Assembly: GCA_031258505.1 (NCBI GenBank)
Contig: JAIRMT010000149.1
Coordinates: forward strand, 1-19,589
DNA: 19,589 bases
Direction of reading: 5' to 3'
Origin: Treponema sp.
GTDB lineage: Bacteria > Spirochaetota > Spirochaetia > Treponematales > Breznakiellaceae
The position numbers and the translations under genes are program-made. The notes beneath the pieces were generated by a model. It was not told where the DNA came from and did not search any database. It saw only the letters and a program-made list of their open reading frames with translations. How positions within the stretch are numbered: position 1 is the first letter of the stretch; every line of letters starts with the position of its first letter. Below are positions 6,534 to 13,467 of the stretch, piece by piece.

Positions 6534-7238
6534 CTAGGGGGTGCTTACCGTTAAGGGGCCATTAAAAATGTACGACCGTGGATGGGCCTGATCCTTATAC
6601 TGAGTGGTTAGTTGTATGGCATAGTCTCCGGCACTCAAAGCCGGGCAGACGAAGAGTATCTTTGTAGGCCCATTTTCCAGAATATCCCCGGACGGCACCG
6701 ATAGCACATTCCCTGTTCCGTCAATGATGTGAATCCCTACCGTGCTGTCATCGCCGGCTATCTTTATGTCCTTGCCGCTGATTTGCACCCCATGTCCGGG
6801 CGTGAGCTTGCTGTCTATAGCGCCGCTTACTTTGTCTTCCACGCTGTCAATTACAGGTCCATGTTCCACACCGTGCAGCCGGTTCAAGCCGGCGCTGCCG
6901 GCTGCCGCCGCAAGTTCCCTGTCAGCCAAAAAGCGCACGGCAATTTTATTGACCGCAGGATTAAAGGGCGCATCAGGACTGGGGAAAGAGCCTGTGATGG
7001 TGAGGCTGAAACTGCCTATCCCTTCTATTTTGAAAGCCCACCCTTGAGAGAGAAGGTTTCTTGCAGCAGTCCCTATACCTGCTATAACCAATTTTGCCTC
7101 CCCTTCGTTGACATTCAGCACTTCACTGAGCATTTTAATGAAGTTCTCTTGGTCAACACCTTCGGTATGGGTAACAACCGCATGGTAACTCGTTGAGCCG
7201 GAAGCCAGTTTACTTTGTGTTAGATAGTAATCAATCAT
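6534..7238 (-). CDS. HU-like DNA-binding domain protein with Ig-like C-terminus (DUF4469-like)
   Basis: The 234-residue protein starts like the HU/IHF-fold proteins annotated as DUF4469. It has a helical segment (NFIKMLSEVLNVNEGEAKLVIAG), then IGTAARNLLSQGWAFKIEGIGSFSLTITGSF, where the HU beta-arm GxGxF pattern is visible. Residues 125-150 are a linker. Residues 150-234 form a beta-rich Ig-like module (VQISGKDIKIAGDD, GIHIIDGTGNVLSV, KILFVCPALSAGDYAIQLTT). Such proteins are best known from Bacteroidetes and are assumed to bind DNA, although no target is known. The ATG at 7236-7238 has AGAGGAAAG upstream. It is followed, after a 92-base gap holding the 6472-6513 palindrome, by the coiled-coil PD-(D/E)XK gene in the same direction. 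Pairing with a nuclease-like protein hints at a DNA-linked function, but this is inference. Confidence 0.7.
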   Translation of the reverse strand: MIDYYLTQSKLASGSTSYHAVVTHTEGVDQENFIKMLSEVLNVNEGEAKLVIAGIGTAARNLLSQGWAFKIEGIGSFSLTITGSFPSPDAPFNPAVNKIAVRFLADRELAAAAGSAGLNRLHGVEHGPVIDSVEDKVSGAIDSKLTPGHGVQISGKDIKIAGDDSTVGIHIIDGTGNVLSVPSGDILENGPTKILFVCPALSAGDYAIQLTTQYKDQAHPRSYIFNGPLTVSTP

Positions 7239-7352
7239 ACTTTCCTCTTTAATATTAAAATGTTTTTACCCTACAAGGATAAACCTACAGCTTTAATCTG
7301 TATAGCTGTTTTTCTGCTATTGCATTGCTAAAACGTCTTTTGGTTATTTGAC

Positions 7353-9035
7353 TTATACCGGGACTTCAGAAAGTCTTGCATCAGTATGGGTGATGACAGA
7401 CTCAAGCGCCGAAAGGTACGCGCTCAAGAATGTATCAATCGTTGCCTTTGAGTAACGGCTCTTGTTGTAGCGCCTATACGTTCCAGCATCTTAGCAAAGT
7501 CAGCATACTCATATCTCATATCGCGGTTGAACTGTTTTTCAACCACCTTAAACAGCTCCGCAAAGGTCATATCAGCGCTGAACCGCACTCTTGTTGGAGG
7601 AGCGGCGACAAAAGTTCCCGATATACTGCGTATCTTCGGGAAAGGCACAGTCCTTCCTGTTGAAACCCTTCGGTACGCCAGATCAGAACTGCCCGACGGG
7701 TATATGCCATAAACGCATAGACCCCTTCATAGACAGAAGACATGGCAGCGGCGCGCAATAGCGCGGATACCTTCGGTAATATGGTGAGAGATTGCTCGAT
7801 ACTCTATTCCTTGAGGATGGCCTTCTACCGGCTTACTGTCTTCATAGTCAGGGATGATATGGGGTTTGGCATCGTATCCTTCGTACCTCTCGACAAGATG
7901 AGCAAAATAGGAGACTGCCGCTTCTTGATCAAGGGTGGTATTGGCATAGTAGAGAAAATCTTCATAGGCGGGGATTGTCTTACTCCACTGTTCCGCTTCT
8001 TCCATGAGGGCTGGCAGGGACGCGCTATTCGATAGCTTGCGGTAGAACACCGCCAGATCACGCATTATCATATCAATACTCCATCCGTCTGTGATTATAT
8101 GATGAATGTTTAGAATTAGATAGGTGTAACCCGATCCTTTTTTCACCAAAACAACGCGGAAAGGAGTATCGAAGGGAAGTCCTTCGGTATAGCTGCGTTC
8201 TATGACTCTATCAAGCGGCTCATCCCTCATGATGGTTATCTCAAGACCTTTGTTTGAGATAATAAGCTGCTTGGGGTGAGTCGAAGGATATACGATAACG
8301 GTTTTAAGCACAGGATACTTTGTCTGAATAAGCGTGAACGTGTCAGCCAAACGCTCAAGGTTCACCGCCCCTTTTATCCGGTATATAATCTGCATCTGAT
8401 TTGCGGAAAACTCTGGATGGGCAAGACAATACCCTAACATAAGGTTCTGCAAGGTCCCTACATCATAGAGCCGTTCTATGTTCTCTTTGCCATAGCGCTC
8501 AAGCACGCGGTTAAACTCTTCGTCGCTCCACTCTGCCGGCTTTTCCCACGTGCCTACTGGTTTCTGGGTAATCGAAGCAGTACAAGGGACAAGAAGACGG
8601 GCTATATCCCGCAAGGAGTGCGCGGGATTTATTATATCAACAACGTCTATGGGGTACTGTTTCTCAATGAGCGCGCTGAGTAACTGTATTGCCCCAAGTG
8701 AATCCCCGCCGGCTTCACTGAATGTCTGCTCAAAATCAAGACGCTCCGTATGAAACAACTCGGTAAGGCAGTCCGCTAAGACCTGCTCTTCGGGAGTTTA
8801 TCCGGGACACGCCCTCTGCTCGCGCTGGTTTAAGCAACGCCTTGCGGTCATATTTCCCATTAGCATTGAGGGGTATCGCGTCTATCTTAACTAACACTGA
8901 AGGAATCATGTAAGCGGGCAGGGTCAGCGAGAGAAAGCGCCGCAATGCTCCCTCAGCCAATATCCTATCAGCGGTATAATAACCCACTATATACTTTTCA
9001 CCATAGGCTTCACCTTCAAAAGCCAGGATAAACGC
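7353..9035 (-). pseudogene. Remnant of a nonribosomal peptide synthetase (A-end, PCP, C domain)
   Basis: Read from 9035 down the minus strand, the remnant opens with the end of an adenylation domain: AFILAFEGEAYGEKY, LPAYMIPSVLVKIDAIPL, and the A10 motif NGKYDRKAL. A frame change near 8800 leads to the carrier protein (PEEQVLADCLTELF, then the phosphopantetheine site GGDSL). A condensation domain follows with HHxxxDG intact (NIHHIITDGWS, about 8078-8110). After a break near 7745 come the late motifs YAFMAYTRR, then another frame with IRSISGTFVAAPPTRVRF and ADMTFAELFKVVEKQFNRD. A final frame gives TIDTFLSAYLSALESVI and stops at 7353-7355. Frame order is 2, 1, 0, 1, 2. Most of the A domain is missing, and the remnant starts at the edge of fold-back element 2. 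It cannot make a working megasynthase. Its origin and product are unknown. Confidence 0.85.
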
Positions 9036-9175
9036 ATAGAATAGCGCTACAAACTATACGAACAGAGTGTACCGTCGTTTGCCGTCTGCGCTTGTGTCTG
9101 AAATGAAGACTGTCCTATAGCTGTTCGTGTGCTTCGTGTGGTTTGTGGTAAGATTTTATTTCTATGCGTTTATCC
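9026..9175. repeat. Fold-back element 2 (16-bp inverted termini)
   Basis: GGATAAACGCATAGAA (9026-9041) and TTCTATGCGTTTATCC (9160-9175) are perfect inverted repeats identical to the termini of fold-back element 1. The interior differs but also folds. ACAAAC (9049-9054) pairs with GTTTGT (9141-9146). ACGAACAG (9058-9065) pairs with CTGTTCGT (9121-9128). The left flank AAGCCA is also shared with element 1, with a one-base difference in the following G-run, so both copies lie in the same orientation. The left end overlaps the NRPS A-domain reading frame, marking the boundary of the remnant. Confidence 0.75.
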
Positions 9176-9234
9176 ATGGGTTCATGCTTAAACTACTTGC
9201 ATAACTGAGAATAAGTGAGTATGCTCAATTTAAT

Positions 9235-9240
9235 TATAAT
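9235..9240 (+). promoter_or_regulatory. Possible -10 box upstream of the small secreted protein
   Basis: An exact TATAAT lies 25 bases before the GTG start at 9266. The matching -35 position (about 9212-9217, TAAGTG) is poor, so this is a weak call. Confidence 0.3.
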
Positions 9241-9265
9241 CTTTATATAAGATTGGAGGTGTAAC

Positions 9266-9697
9266 GTGAAGAAGGTTGTGTTGCTTGTTGTTGTCTGCAA
9301 CGTGTTGGCGTCGGTTCCGGTGTTTGCCGATGAGGAGGAGGCTGAGACCTCTGGTAGTGCCTACTACTATGTGAATGCTCCGATTCAAAAGGTCTATCCA
9401 TATCGGCAAGGGTATGTAGTAACTTACCGGAAAGGCGCTATTGGTTCGGCCACGACGTATCTGCCGATTGAGTGGCTCGAAGAAAAGACGGGTGAAGTAC
9501 CCAAGCTTGATGTAATCCTGCTTGGTACTGGGACGCAATGGCCGTATCTCGCGGTCTATTACAAGGACGGCGAGTTCAGCCATGTCCGCCTGTACGTCCG
9601 CAAGGAGCGCTCCCATGAAACATGGGGCCATGTCCCATCCGGAGTCGACATTAATGACAAGTTTGAGAACGTTGAGACGATCAAACTTGAGTTCTGA
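9266..9697 (+). CDS. Small secreted protein of unknown function
   Basis: The 143-residue protein has a signal peptide (KKVVLLVVVCNVLASVPVFA, cleavage after about residue 21) and an acidic stretch DEEEAETSG. After that comes a compact beta-rich domain (SAYYYVNAPIQKVYPYRQGY, TTYLPIEWL, WPYLAVYYKDGEFSHVRLYV, HETWGHVP, FENVETIKLEF). It resembles a conserved spirochaetal hypothetical family, but no function is known. The start is GTG at 9266 with a strong GGAGGT six bases upstream, which fixes the frame. The gene ends 62 bases before the M24 peptidase. The interval contains a hairpin over that gene's ribosome site, so the two may be co-transcribed. Confidence 0.75.
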   Translation: MKKVVLLVVVCNVLASVPVFADEEEAETSGSAYYYVNAPIQKVYPYRQGYVVTYRKGAIGSATTYLPIEWLEEKTGEVPKLDVILLGTGTQWPYLAVYYKDGEFSHVRLYVRKERSHETWGHVPSGVDINDKFENVETIKLEF

Positions 9698-9721
9698 TTG
9701 GGCGATTATCCGCTACAGAAT

Positions 9722-9747
9722 GTCGCCGCCTTTCCATAGGAGGCGAC
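9722..9747 (+). promoter_or_regulatory. Hairpin covering the AGGAGG site of the M24 gene
   Basis: GTCGCCGCCT (9722-9731) pairs with AGGAGGCGAC (9738-9747) with one mismatch and a 6-base loop. The right arm is the only AGGAGG upstream of the M24 start at 9760. The spacing to that start is unusually long (16 bases). The hairpin could restrict translation of the peptidase or act as a weak end-structure for the gene before it; no T-run follows. Confidence 0.45.
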
Positions 9748-9759
9748 GAAGTAAAAAGA

Positions 9760-10914
9760 ATGACTAAACAAGAACTATACGTCATGCAAAAAGCCATCCG
9801 TGATGAAGGTCTTGACGGATGGCTTTTTTGTAACTTTCATCACCGGGATGCGCTCTCTGACGCGATATTGGGTCTGTCCGCTGATTCAACGAACTCTCGC
9901 ATCTGGGTCTGCGCAGTGAGCGCCAGCGAGGAGCCGCTCAAAATTGTTCACGCGATTGAGGCTTCCATCCTTGATACGATTCCAGGCAGGGCCATTGTGT
10001 ACCAGAGCCGCGTGGAATTTATCGCCGCGCTCAGGGGCTTGGCTGGCGCGCGCTGGGGTGCGCATATCTCTGACACCCTGCCAGCTATTTCGCTTCTGGA
10101 TGCGGGACTCGCGCATACGTTTGAGGCGGCCGGGCTTGGTCTGTGTTCAGCGGCTGGGCTGGTTCAGCGTTTCAAGGGGCTTCTGGATACAGAAGGCATC
10201 GCGTCCCACGAGCGGGCTGCCCAGCATCTCTATGATATGGTGGCTCTGGCATGGGAGCGGGTGCGAGACGCGCATACCCTTCACCAGCCCTTGTGTGAAG
10301 GCGATATTCGCGGCCTGTTTCTGGACGAGATGCACAGGCGCGGTCTTATAAGTGATCACAGCCCGATTGTCGGCGCAGGCGTAAACTCCGGCAACCCTCA
10401 CTATGATTTTTCCGGCGCAGGCGCGACGTTTGTCGAGGGAGATGTGATCCAGTTCGACCTCTGGGCCAAAGAAGCAGCGCCAGCCGCAATCTACGCTGAT
10501 ATATCATGGGTTGGCATCTTTGCGCGGGAAGTTCCGCCGCGTGTTGAACAGGTCTTTACCGATCTGGTGAGCGCCCGCGAAGGGGCGTATCGTTTTATTG
10601 CCGAGAGGCGCGCGCTTTCTGGCGCTGATGTTGACCGTAAAATGCGGGAACTCTTAATCAACATGGGCTATGCTTCCGCTTTAAGACATCGTACTGGACA
10701 TGGTATAGATACTGAGGTACACGGTTCCGGTGTGAATATGGATTCAGTTGAGTTTCCTGATTCCCGTCCGCTCCTTGAAGGTTCCTGTTTTTCGCTGGAA
10801 CCGGGCTTATACTTTGCTGAGTTTGGCCTGCGTACTGAGATTGATGTGTATATCGAGAACGGAAAACCAGTTGTTTCCGGTAAAGACCGTCAGTTCAATA
10901 TCTTAACTTGTTAA
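9760..10914 (+). CDS. M24 family metallopeptidase (Xaa-Pro aminopeptidase-like)
   Basis: The 384-residue protein belongs to the pita-bread M24 family, which uses two metal ions to remove N-terminal residues ahead of proline. All five metal ligands are present: D233 (VIQFDLW), D247 (YADISW), H314 (RTGHGID), E347 (SLEPGLY) and E360 (LRTEIDVY). The N-terminal creatinase-like domain spans residues 1-140. It starts with the family phrase MQKAIRDEGLDGWLFCNFHHRD, which supports the ATG at 9760 over any later start. The catalytic domain spans residues 150-384. It is cytoplasmic, with no signal peptide. The DHH gene starts ten bases after its stop. An unusual point is a perfect 13-bp terminator-shaped hairpin inside codons 10-24. 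The exact substrate (dipeptidase or Xaa-Pro peptidase) is not settled. Confidence 0.88.
   Translation: MTKQELYVMQKAIRDEGLDGWLFCNFHHRDALSDAILGLSADSTNSRIWVCAVSASEEPLKIVHAIEASILDTIPGRAIVYQSRVEFIAALRGLAGARWGAHISDTLPAISLLDAGLAHTFEAAGLGLCSAAGLVQRFKGLLDTEGIASHERAAQHLYDMVALAWERVRDAHTLHQPLCEGDIRGLFLDEMHRRGLISDHSPIVGAGVNSGNPHYDFSGAGATFVEGDVIQFDLWAKEAAPAAIYADISWVGIFAREVPPRVEQVFTDLVSAREGAYRFIAERRALSGADVDRKMRELLINMGYASALRHRTGHGIDTEVHGSGVNMDSVEFPDSRPLLEGSCFSLEPGLYFAEFGLRTEIDVYIENGKPVVSGKDRQFNILTC
9788..9829 (+). terminator. Terminator-shaped hairpin inside the M24 coding start
   Basis: AAAAAGCCATCCG (9788-9800) and CGGATGGCTTTTT (9816-9828) form a perfect 13-bp stem with a 15-base loop, and a T-run ends the right arm (9824-9829). 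The left arm is A-rich, so the structure works in either direction. It lies 28 bases into the M24 reading frame. It may attenuate untranslated transcripts, or be a chance result of the codons for AIRDEGLDGWLF. Confidence 0.5.
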
Positions 10915-10924
10915 GCGGGGTGTT

Positions 10925-11905
10925 ATGGCTGTAGTTGTTCCGAGAGAGCTTCTGGATTTCATCAAAAGTGGTGATAAATTTCTTGTTGTTGGCCACAAGG
11001 AACCGGACGGCGACTGTGTGGGAAGCCAGCTCGCGCTTTGTTCTGTGCTGAGGCGGCTGGGGAAGCAGGCTATTCCCTGTTCCGCAGGGCCGTTCAAGCG
11101 GTCGGAACTCAAGTCTTACGCCGAGTGTTTTATCAGCGTTGTTGGGGAAGCAGAGCGAAAAGGCGCGGCGGTTATCGTGTTGGATTGCTCCATGCCATCC
11201 CGTACCGGCAACATCGCGTCCGCGATTGAAGGACTGCCCATCGCGGTCATTGACCACCACGTTGCCGGGCAACACACGCCGAATGCCGCGACTGCGCCGG
11301 TATTTCTTGATCCGCTTGCACCTTCTGTAACGGTACTGTGCCTTTTACTTATTGAGGCGCTTGGAATTGAACCCACAGCGGAAGAGGCGGAACTGCTCTT
11401 CTTTGGGCTTTGTACTGACACCGGCTTTTTCCGGCATACTGACGAGCAAAGCGCGACTACATTTGAATATGCGGCTAGACTTATCCGGTATGGGGCTAAC
11501 CCTAAGAAGATATATAACCTCATATATGGTGGGAAAAACCTTGCTTCCCGCTATCTGCTGGCCATACAGCTTAGGCGGGCGCGTCCATACTTTGACGGCA
11601 AACTCCTGCTCACGAGTGAATCTTATGAGGAAACCCAGCAATTCGGTCTTGAAGGTCGTGATTCAGACAGCCTCTATCAGCTTCTTCAGGGGGTTGCTGG
11701 CGTTGAGGCCATCGTGATTATCAGACAGGAGACGCCCGAAACCTGCACCATAGGGCTGCGTTCACGGGATTGGGTGGATGTCGCGGCGATTGCCGCGCGT
11801 TTTGGCGGCGGCGGCCACAAGAATGCCGCTGGCGCCAGCGCCTCTGGAACCATTGAGGAACTACAGCCACAGATTCTCGCGGCTTTTGCTGACGCCTTGA
11901 GCTAA
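10925..11905 (+). CDS. nrnA: DHH/DHHA1 phosphoesterase, NrnA-like
   Basis: The 326-residue protein has all DHH-family motifs. They are H24, D28 and D30 (HKEPDGDCVGSQ), D87 (VIVLDCS), D110-H111-H112 (VIDHH), and D165 (GLCTDTGFF). The C-terminal DHHA1 substrate motif is GGGGHKNAAGA (294-304). Members degrade short oligoribonucleotides (nanoRNA), 3'-phosphoadenosine 5'-phosphate or cyclic-di-AMP products in the cytoplasm. The length is typical of NrnA (310-330), and the absence of membrane or GGDEF-like parts excludes GdpP. The ATG lies ten bases after the M24 stop, with only a weak ribosome site (GCGGGG), so translation is probably coupled. Which of the three substrates is used cannot be told from sequence alone. 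Confidence 0.88.
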   Translation: MAVVVPRELLDFIKSGDKFLVVGHKEPDGDCVGSQLALCSVLRRLGKQAIPCSAGPFKRSELKSYAECFISVVGEAERKGAAVIVLDCSMPSRTGNIASAIEGLPIAVIDHHVAGQHTPNAATAPVFLDPLAPSVTVLCLLLIEALGIEPTAEEAELLFFGLCTDTGFFRHTDEQSATTFEYAARLIRYGANPKKIYNLIYGGKNLASRYLLAIQLRRARPYFDGKLLLTSESYEETQQFGLEGRDSDSLYQLLQGVAGVEAIVIIRQETPETCTIGLRSRDWVDVAAIAARFGGGGHKNAAGASASGTIEELQPQILAAFADALS

Positions 11906-12227
11906 ACGTCTCAGAAAGAGCTTGCCGCGCTGACGCATATTCTCAGCAATTCCGAAGTCAAAAAACATGGTATAAGAGCTTGCCGGGAATGTTTGACTGA
12001 TGACTGGAAGCAGCGTGAGACAGGGATTACTGGAAGAGTAAAGTCGAGAAGGTGTACTATCACGATGCAGCAGCTAGGGCGATGGTACGGCTCGGAAGTC
12101 TTGTTGTGCTGCTGCTGATACTAGAATGTATTCATAAAGAGAACGACACGGAGAACGAAGAAGCAGAACTGCGAGTGGACGCAGCCAAAGCGCTATGTGC
12201 GATCTATACCGCTCAGTTGTTCTGTCA

Positions 12228-12266
12228 AAATATCAGTGAGTTTTTATAAAGAACTCACTGATATTT
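12228..12266. repeat. Perfect 15-bp inverted repeat
   Basis: AAATATCAGTGAGTT (12228-12242) and AACTCACTGATATTT (12252-12266) pair perfectly over a 9-base loop. It is AT-rich compared with its surroundings and forms the first part of the tandem repeats at 12234-12321. Confidence 0.7.
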
Positions 12267-12321
12267 AGTTAAGAACTCAGTGAGTTTTTATAAAGAACTC
12301 AGTGATATTTCCTAAGAACTC
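12234..12321. repeat. Two 44-bp tandem repeats with internal palindromes
   Basis: Unit 1 is 12234-12277 and unit 2 is 12278-12321, each starting with CAGTGAG and ending with AAGAACT or AAGAACTC. They share TTTTTATAAAGAACTCA, then C or G, then TGATATTT. A third partial copy of the AAATATCAGTG arm lies at 12336-12346. They are intergenic and could be a terminator set, a replication or binding site, or a mobile-element scar. Confidence 0.65.
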
Positions 12322-12491
12322 AAGGGGATTTTAGGAAATATCAGTGTGTTTTGGGAGAAGCTCTTGTCAATTATGGCAGTTTGGCTGCAGGACTTGTTTT
12401 GCCGGCAGTGATCCTGATGGTTGTATGGTTGAATTCGGATTACTCGCATATTTTGCTCAAGACTTGAAAGAAGCCGGCTTTCTCTTTAAGC

Positions 12492-12508
12492 TATTCATAC
12501 TATGAATA
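12492..12508 (+). promoter_or_regulatory. Palindrome over the OTC start codon
   Basis: TATTCAT (12492-12498), ACT, and ATGAATA (12502-12508) form a perfect 7-bp inverted repeat that contains the ATG of the carbamoyltransferase. The half-sites resemble the pieces of arginine-regulator (ARG box) sites but in the opposite arrangement. A regulator site or RNA hairpin over the start is possible; neither is shown. Confidence 0.35.
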
Positions 12509-13446
12509 CACATACAGGTTTTCAGGGTCGTTCATTGCTGACATGGCAGGACTATACACCGGAAGAAATCCGCTATCTGCTGGATTTGTCGAAACAGGTG
12601 AAGACAGAGGCAAAACAAGGCGCGGTACAACAACGTTTTCTGGGGAAAACGCTGGCGCTCCTGTTTGAGAAGCGCTCGACACGCACCCGTTGCGCGTTTG
12701 AGACGGCTTTTGGCGAAGAAGGCGGCCATCCGGTTTTTTTGTCAACGCAGGACATACAGCTTGGGGTAAAGGAATCCATTGAAGATACAGCGCGTGTGCT
12801 GGGACGTATGTTCAGCGCCATACAGTTTCGCGGTTTCAAACAAGCCACTGTTGAGGCGCTGGCGACGTATTCTGGCGTGCCGGTCTACAACGGCCTTACC
12901 GATGAGTTTCACCCAACTCAGGTTCTGGCTGATATTATGACGCTGGAAGAAAGTTTTGGAAACGCCAAAGGCAGAAAACTTTGTTTTGTGGGAGATGGCC
13001 GTAACAACGTGGCGCGCTCGCTCATGCTGATTTGTTCCAAGCTGGGTGTACACTTCACGGTGATTACCCCGCCGTCGCTCAACCCAGACCTCAAGCTCAA
13101 GGAGACCTGTAAGCCGTTTGCTGCGGCTTCCGGCGCGAATATCCGTGTTACCGCCGACATAGCGGAGGTAAGCGGCGCAGACGCTATTTACACCGATGTC
13201 TGGGCATCTATGGGCGAAGAGGCGCAGAAGGATGCGCGGGCGCGGCTCCTTGCGCCCTATCAGGTCAATCAGGCGCTGATGACTCGTACCGGGCGCAAAG
13301 ACAGCATCTTCCTGCACTGCTTACCCGCAATTAAGGGTGAAGAGGTCAGCGCCGACGTGATCGACGGCCCCCAGAGTCGGGCATGGGACGAGGCTGAAAA
13401 CCGCAAGCATACAATCAAGGCGATTATGCTGGCGACGTTGCGCTAA
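12502..13446 (+). CDS. argF: Ornithine carbamoyltransferase
   Basis: The 314-residue enzyme joins carbamoyl phosphate and ornithine to citrulline, or runs in reverse in the arginine deiminase pathway. The carbamoyl-phosphate motif STRTR is at 59-63, DEFHPTQ at 134-140, the GDGRNN loop at 164-169, the ornithine SMG loop DVWASMG at 232-238, and the catalytic HCLPA at 272-276. All are intact and the length is normal. The sequence is of the ArgF/ArcB type, and the motif set does not decide between the anabolic and catabolic role. No other arginine gene is near. The ATG at 12502 is right for the family's start (GRSLLTWQDYTPEEI), but there is no ribosome binding site. The ATG lies in a 7-bp palindrome, which is unusual beside the strong sites of other genes here. 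Confidence 0.92.
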   Translation: MNTHTGFQGRSLLTWQDYTPEEIRYLLDLSKQVKTEAKQGAVQQRFLGKTLALLFEKRSTRTRCAFETAFGEEGGHPVFLSTQDIQLGVKESIEDTARVLGRMFSAIQFRGFKQATVEALATYSGVPVYNGLTDEFHPTQVLADIMTLEESFGNAKGRKLCFVGDGRNNVARSLMLICSKLGVHFTVITPPSLNPDLKLKETCKPFAAASGANIRVTADIAEVSGADAIYTDVWASMGEEAQKDARARLLAPYQVNQALMTRTGRKDSIFLHCLPAIKGEEVSADVIDGPQSRAWDEAENRKHTIKAIMLATLR

Positions 13447-13467
13447 AGACCTGAGTAGGAACGCTTC

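Larger units (their letters stand above)
11906..12501 (+). other. 596-base gap with a decayed HEAT-like reading frame and palindromic repeats
   Basis: Directly after the phosphoesterase stop the frame stays open and reads like helical protein (SQKELAALTHILSNSEVKKH), but it is lost in a run of Cys codons near 12117. A second frame from a GTG at 12052 to the stop at 12249 contains repeat-like helices (HDAAARAMVRLG, LRVDAAKALCAIYTA) reminiscent of HEAT repeats. Its ribosome site is poor and it ends inside the palindromic repeats. This fits the remains of a HEAT-like gene, at low confidence. From 12322 to 12501 there is no coding signal. A 10-bp palindrome (AAGCCGGCTT) lies within 12465-12485. 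Confidence 0.3.

Noticed and set aside
12234..12321. CRISPR array or iteron origin
   Set aside because: Only two full units, with no spacers, no replication gene nearby, and each unit is self-complementary.
12500..12848. Minus-strand reading frames across the carbamoyltransferase start
   Set aside because: They are antisense shadows of the carbamoyltransferase gene, whose catalytic motifs are unmistakable.
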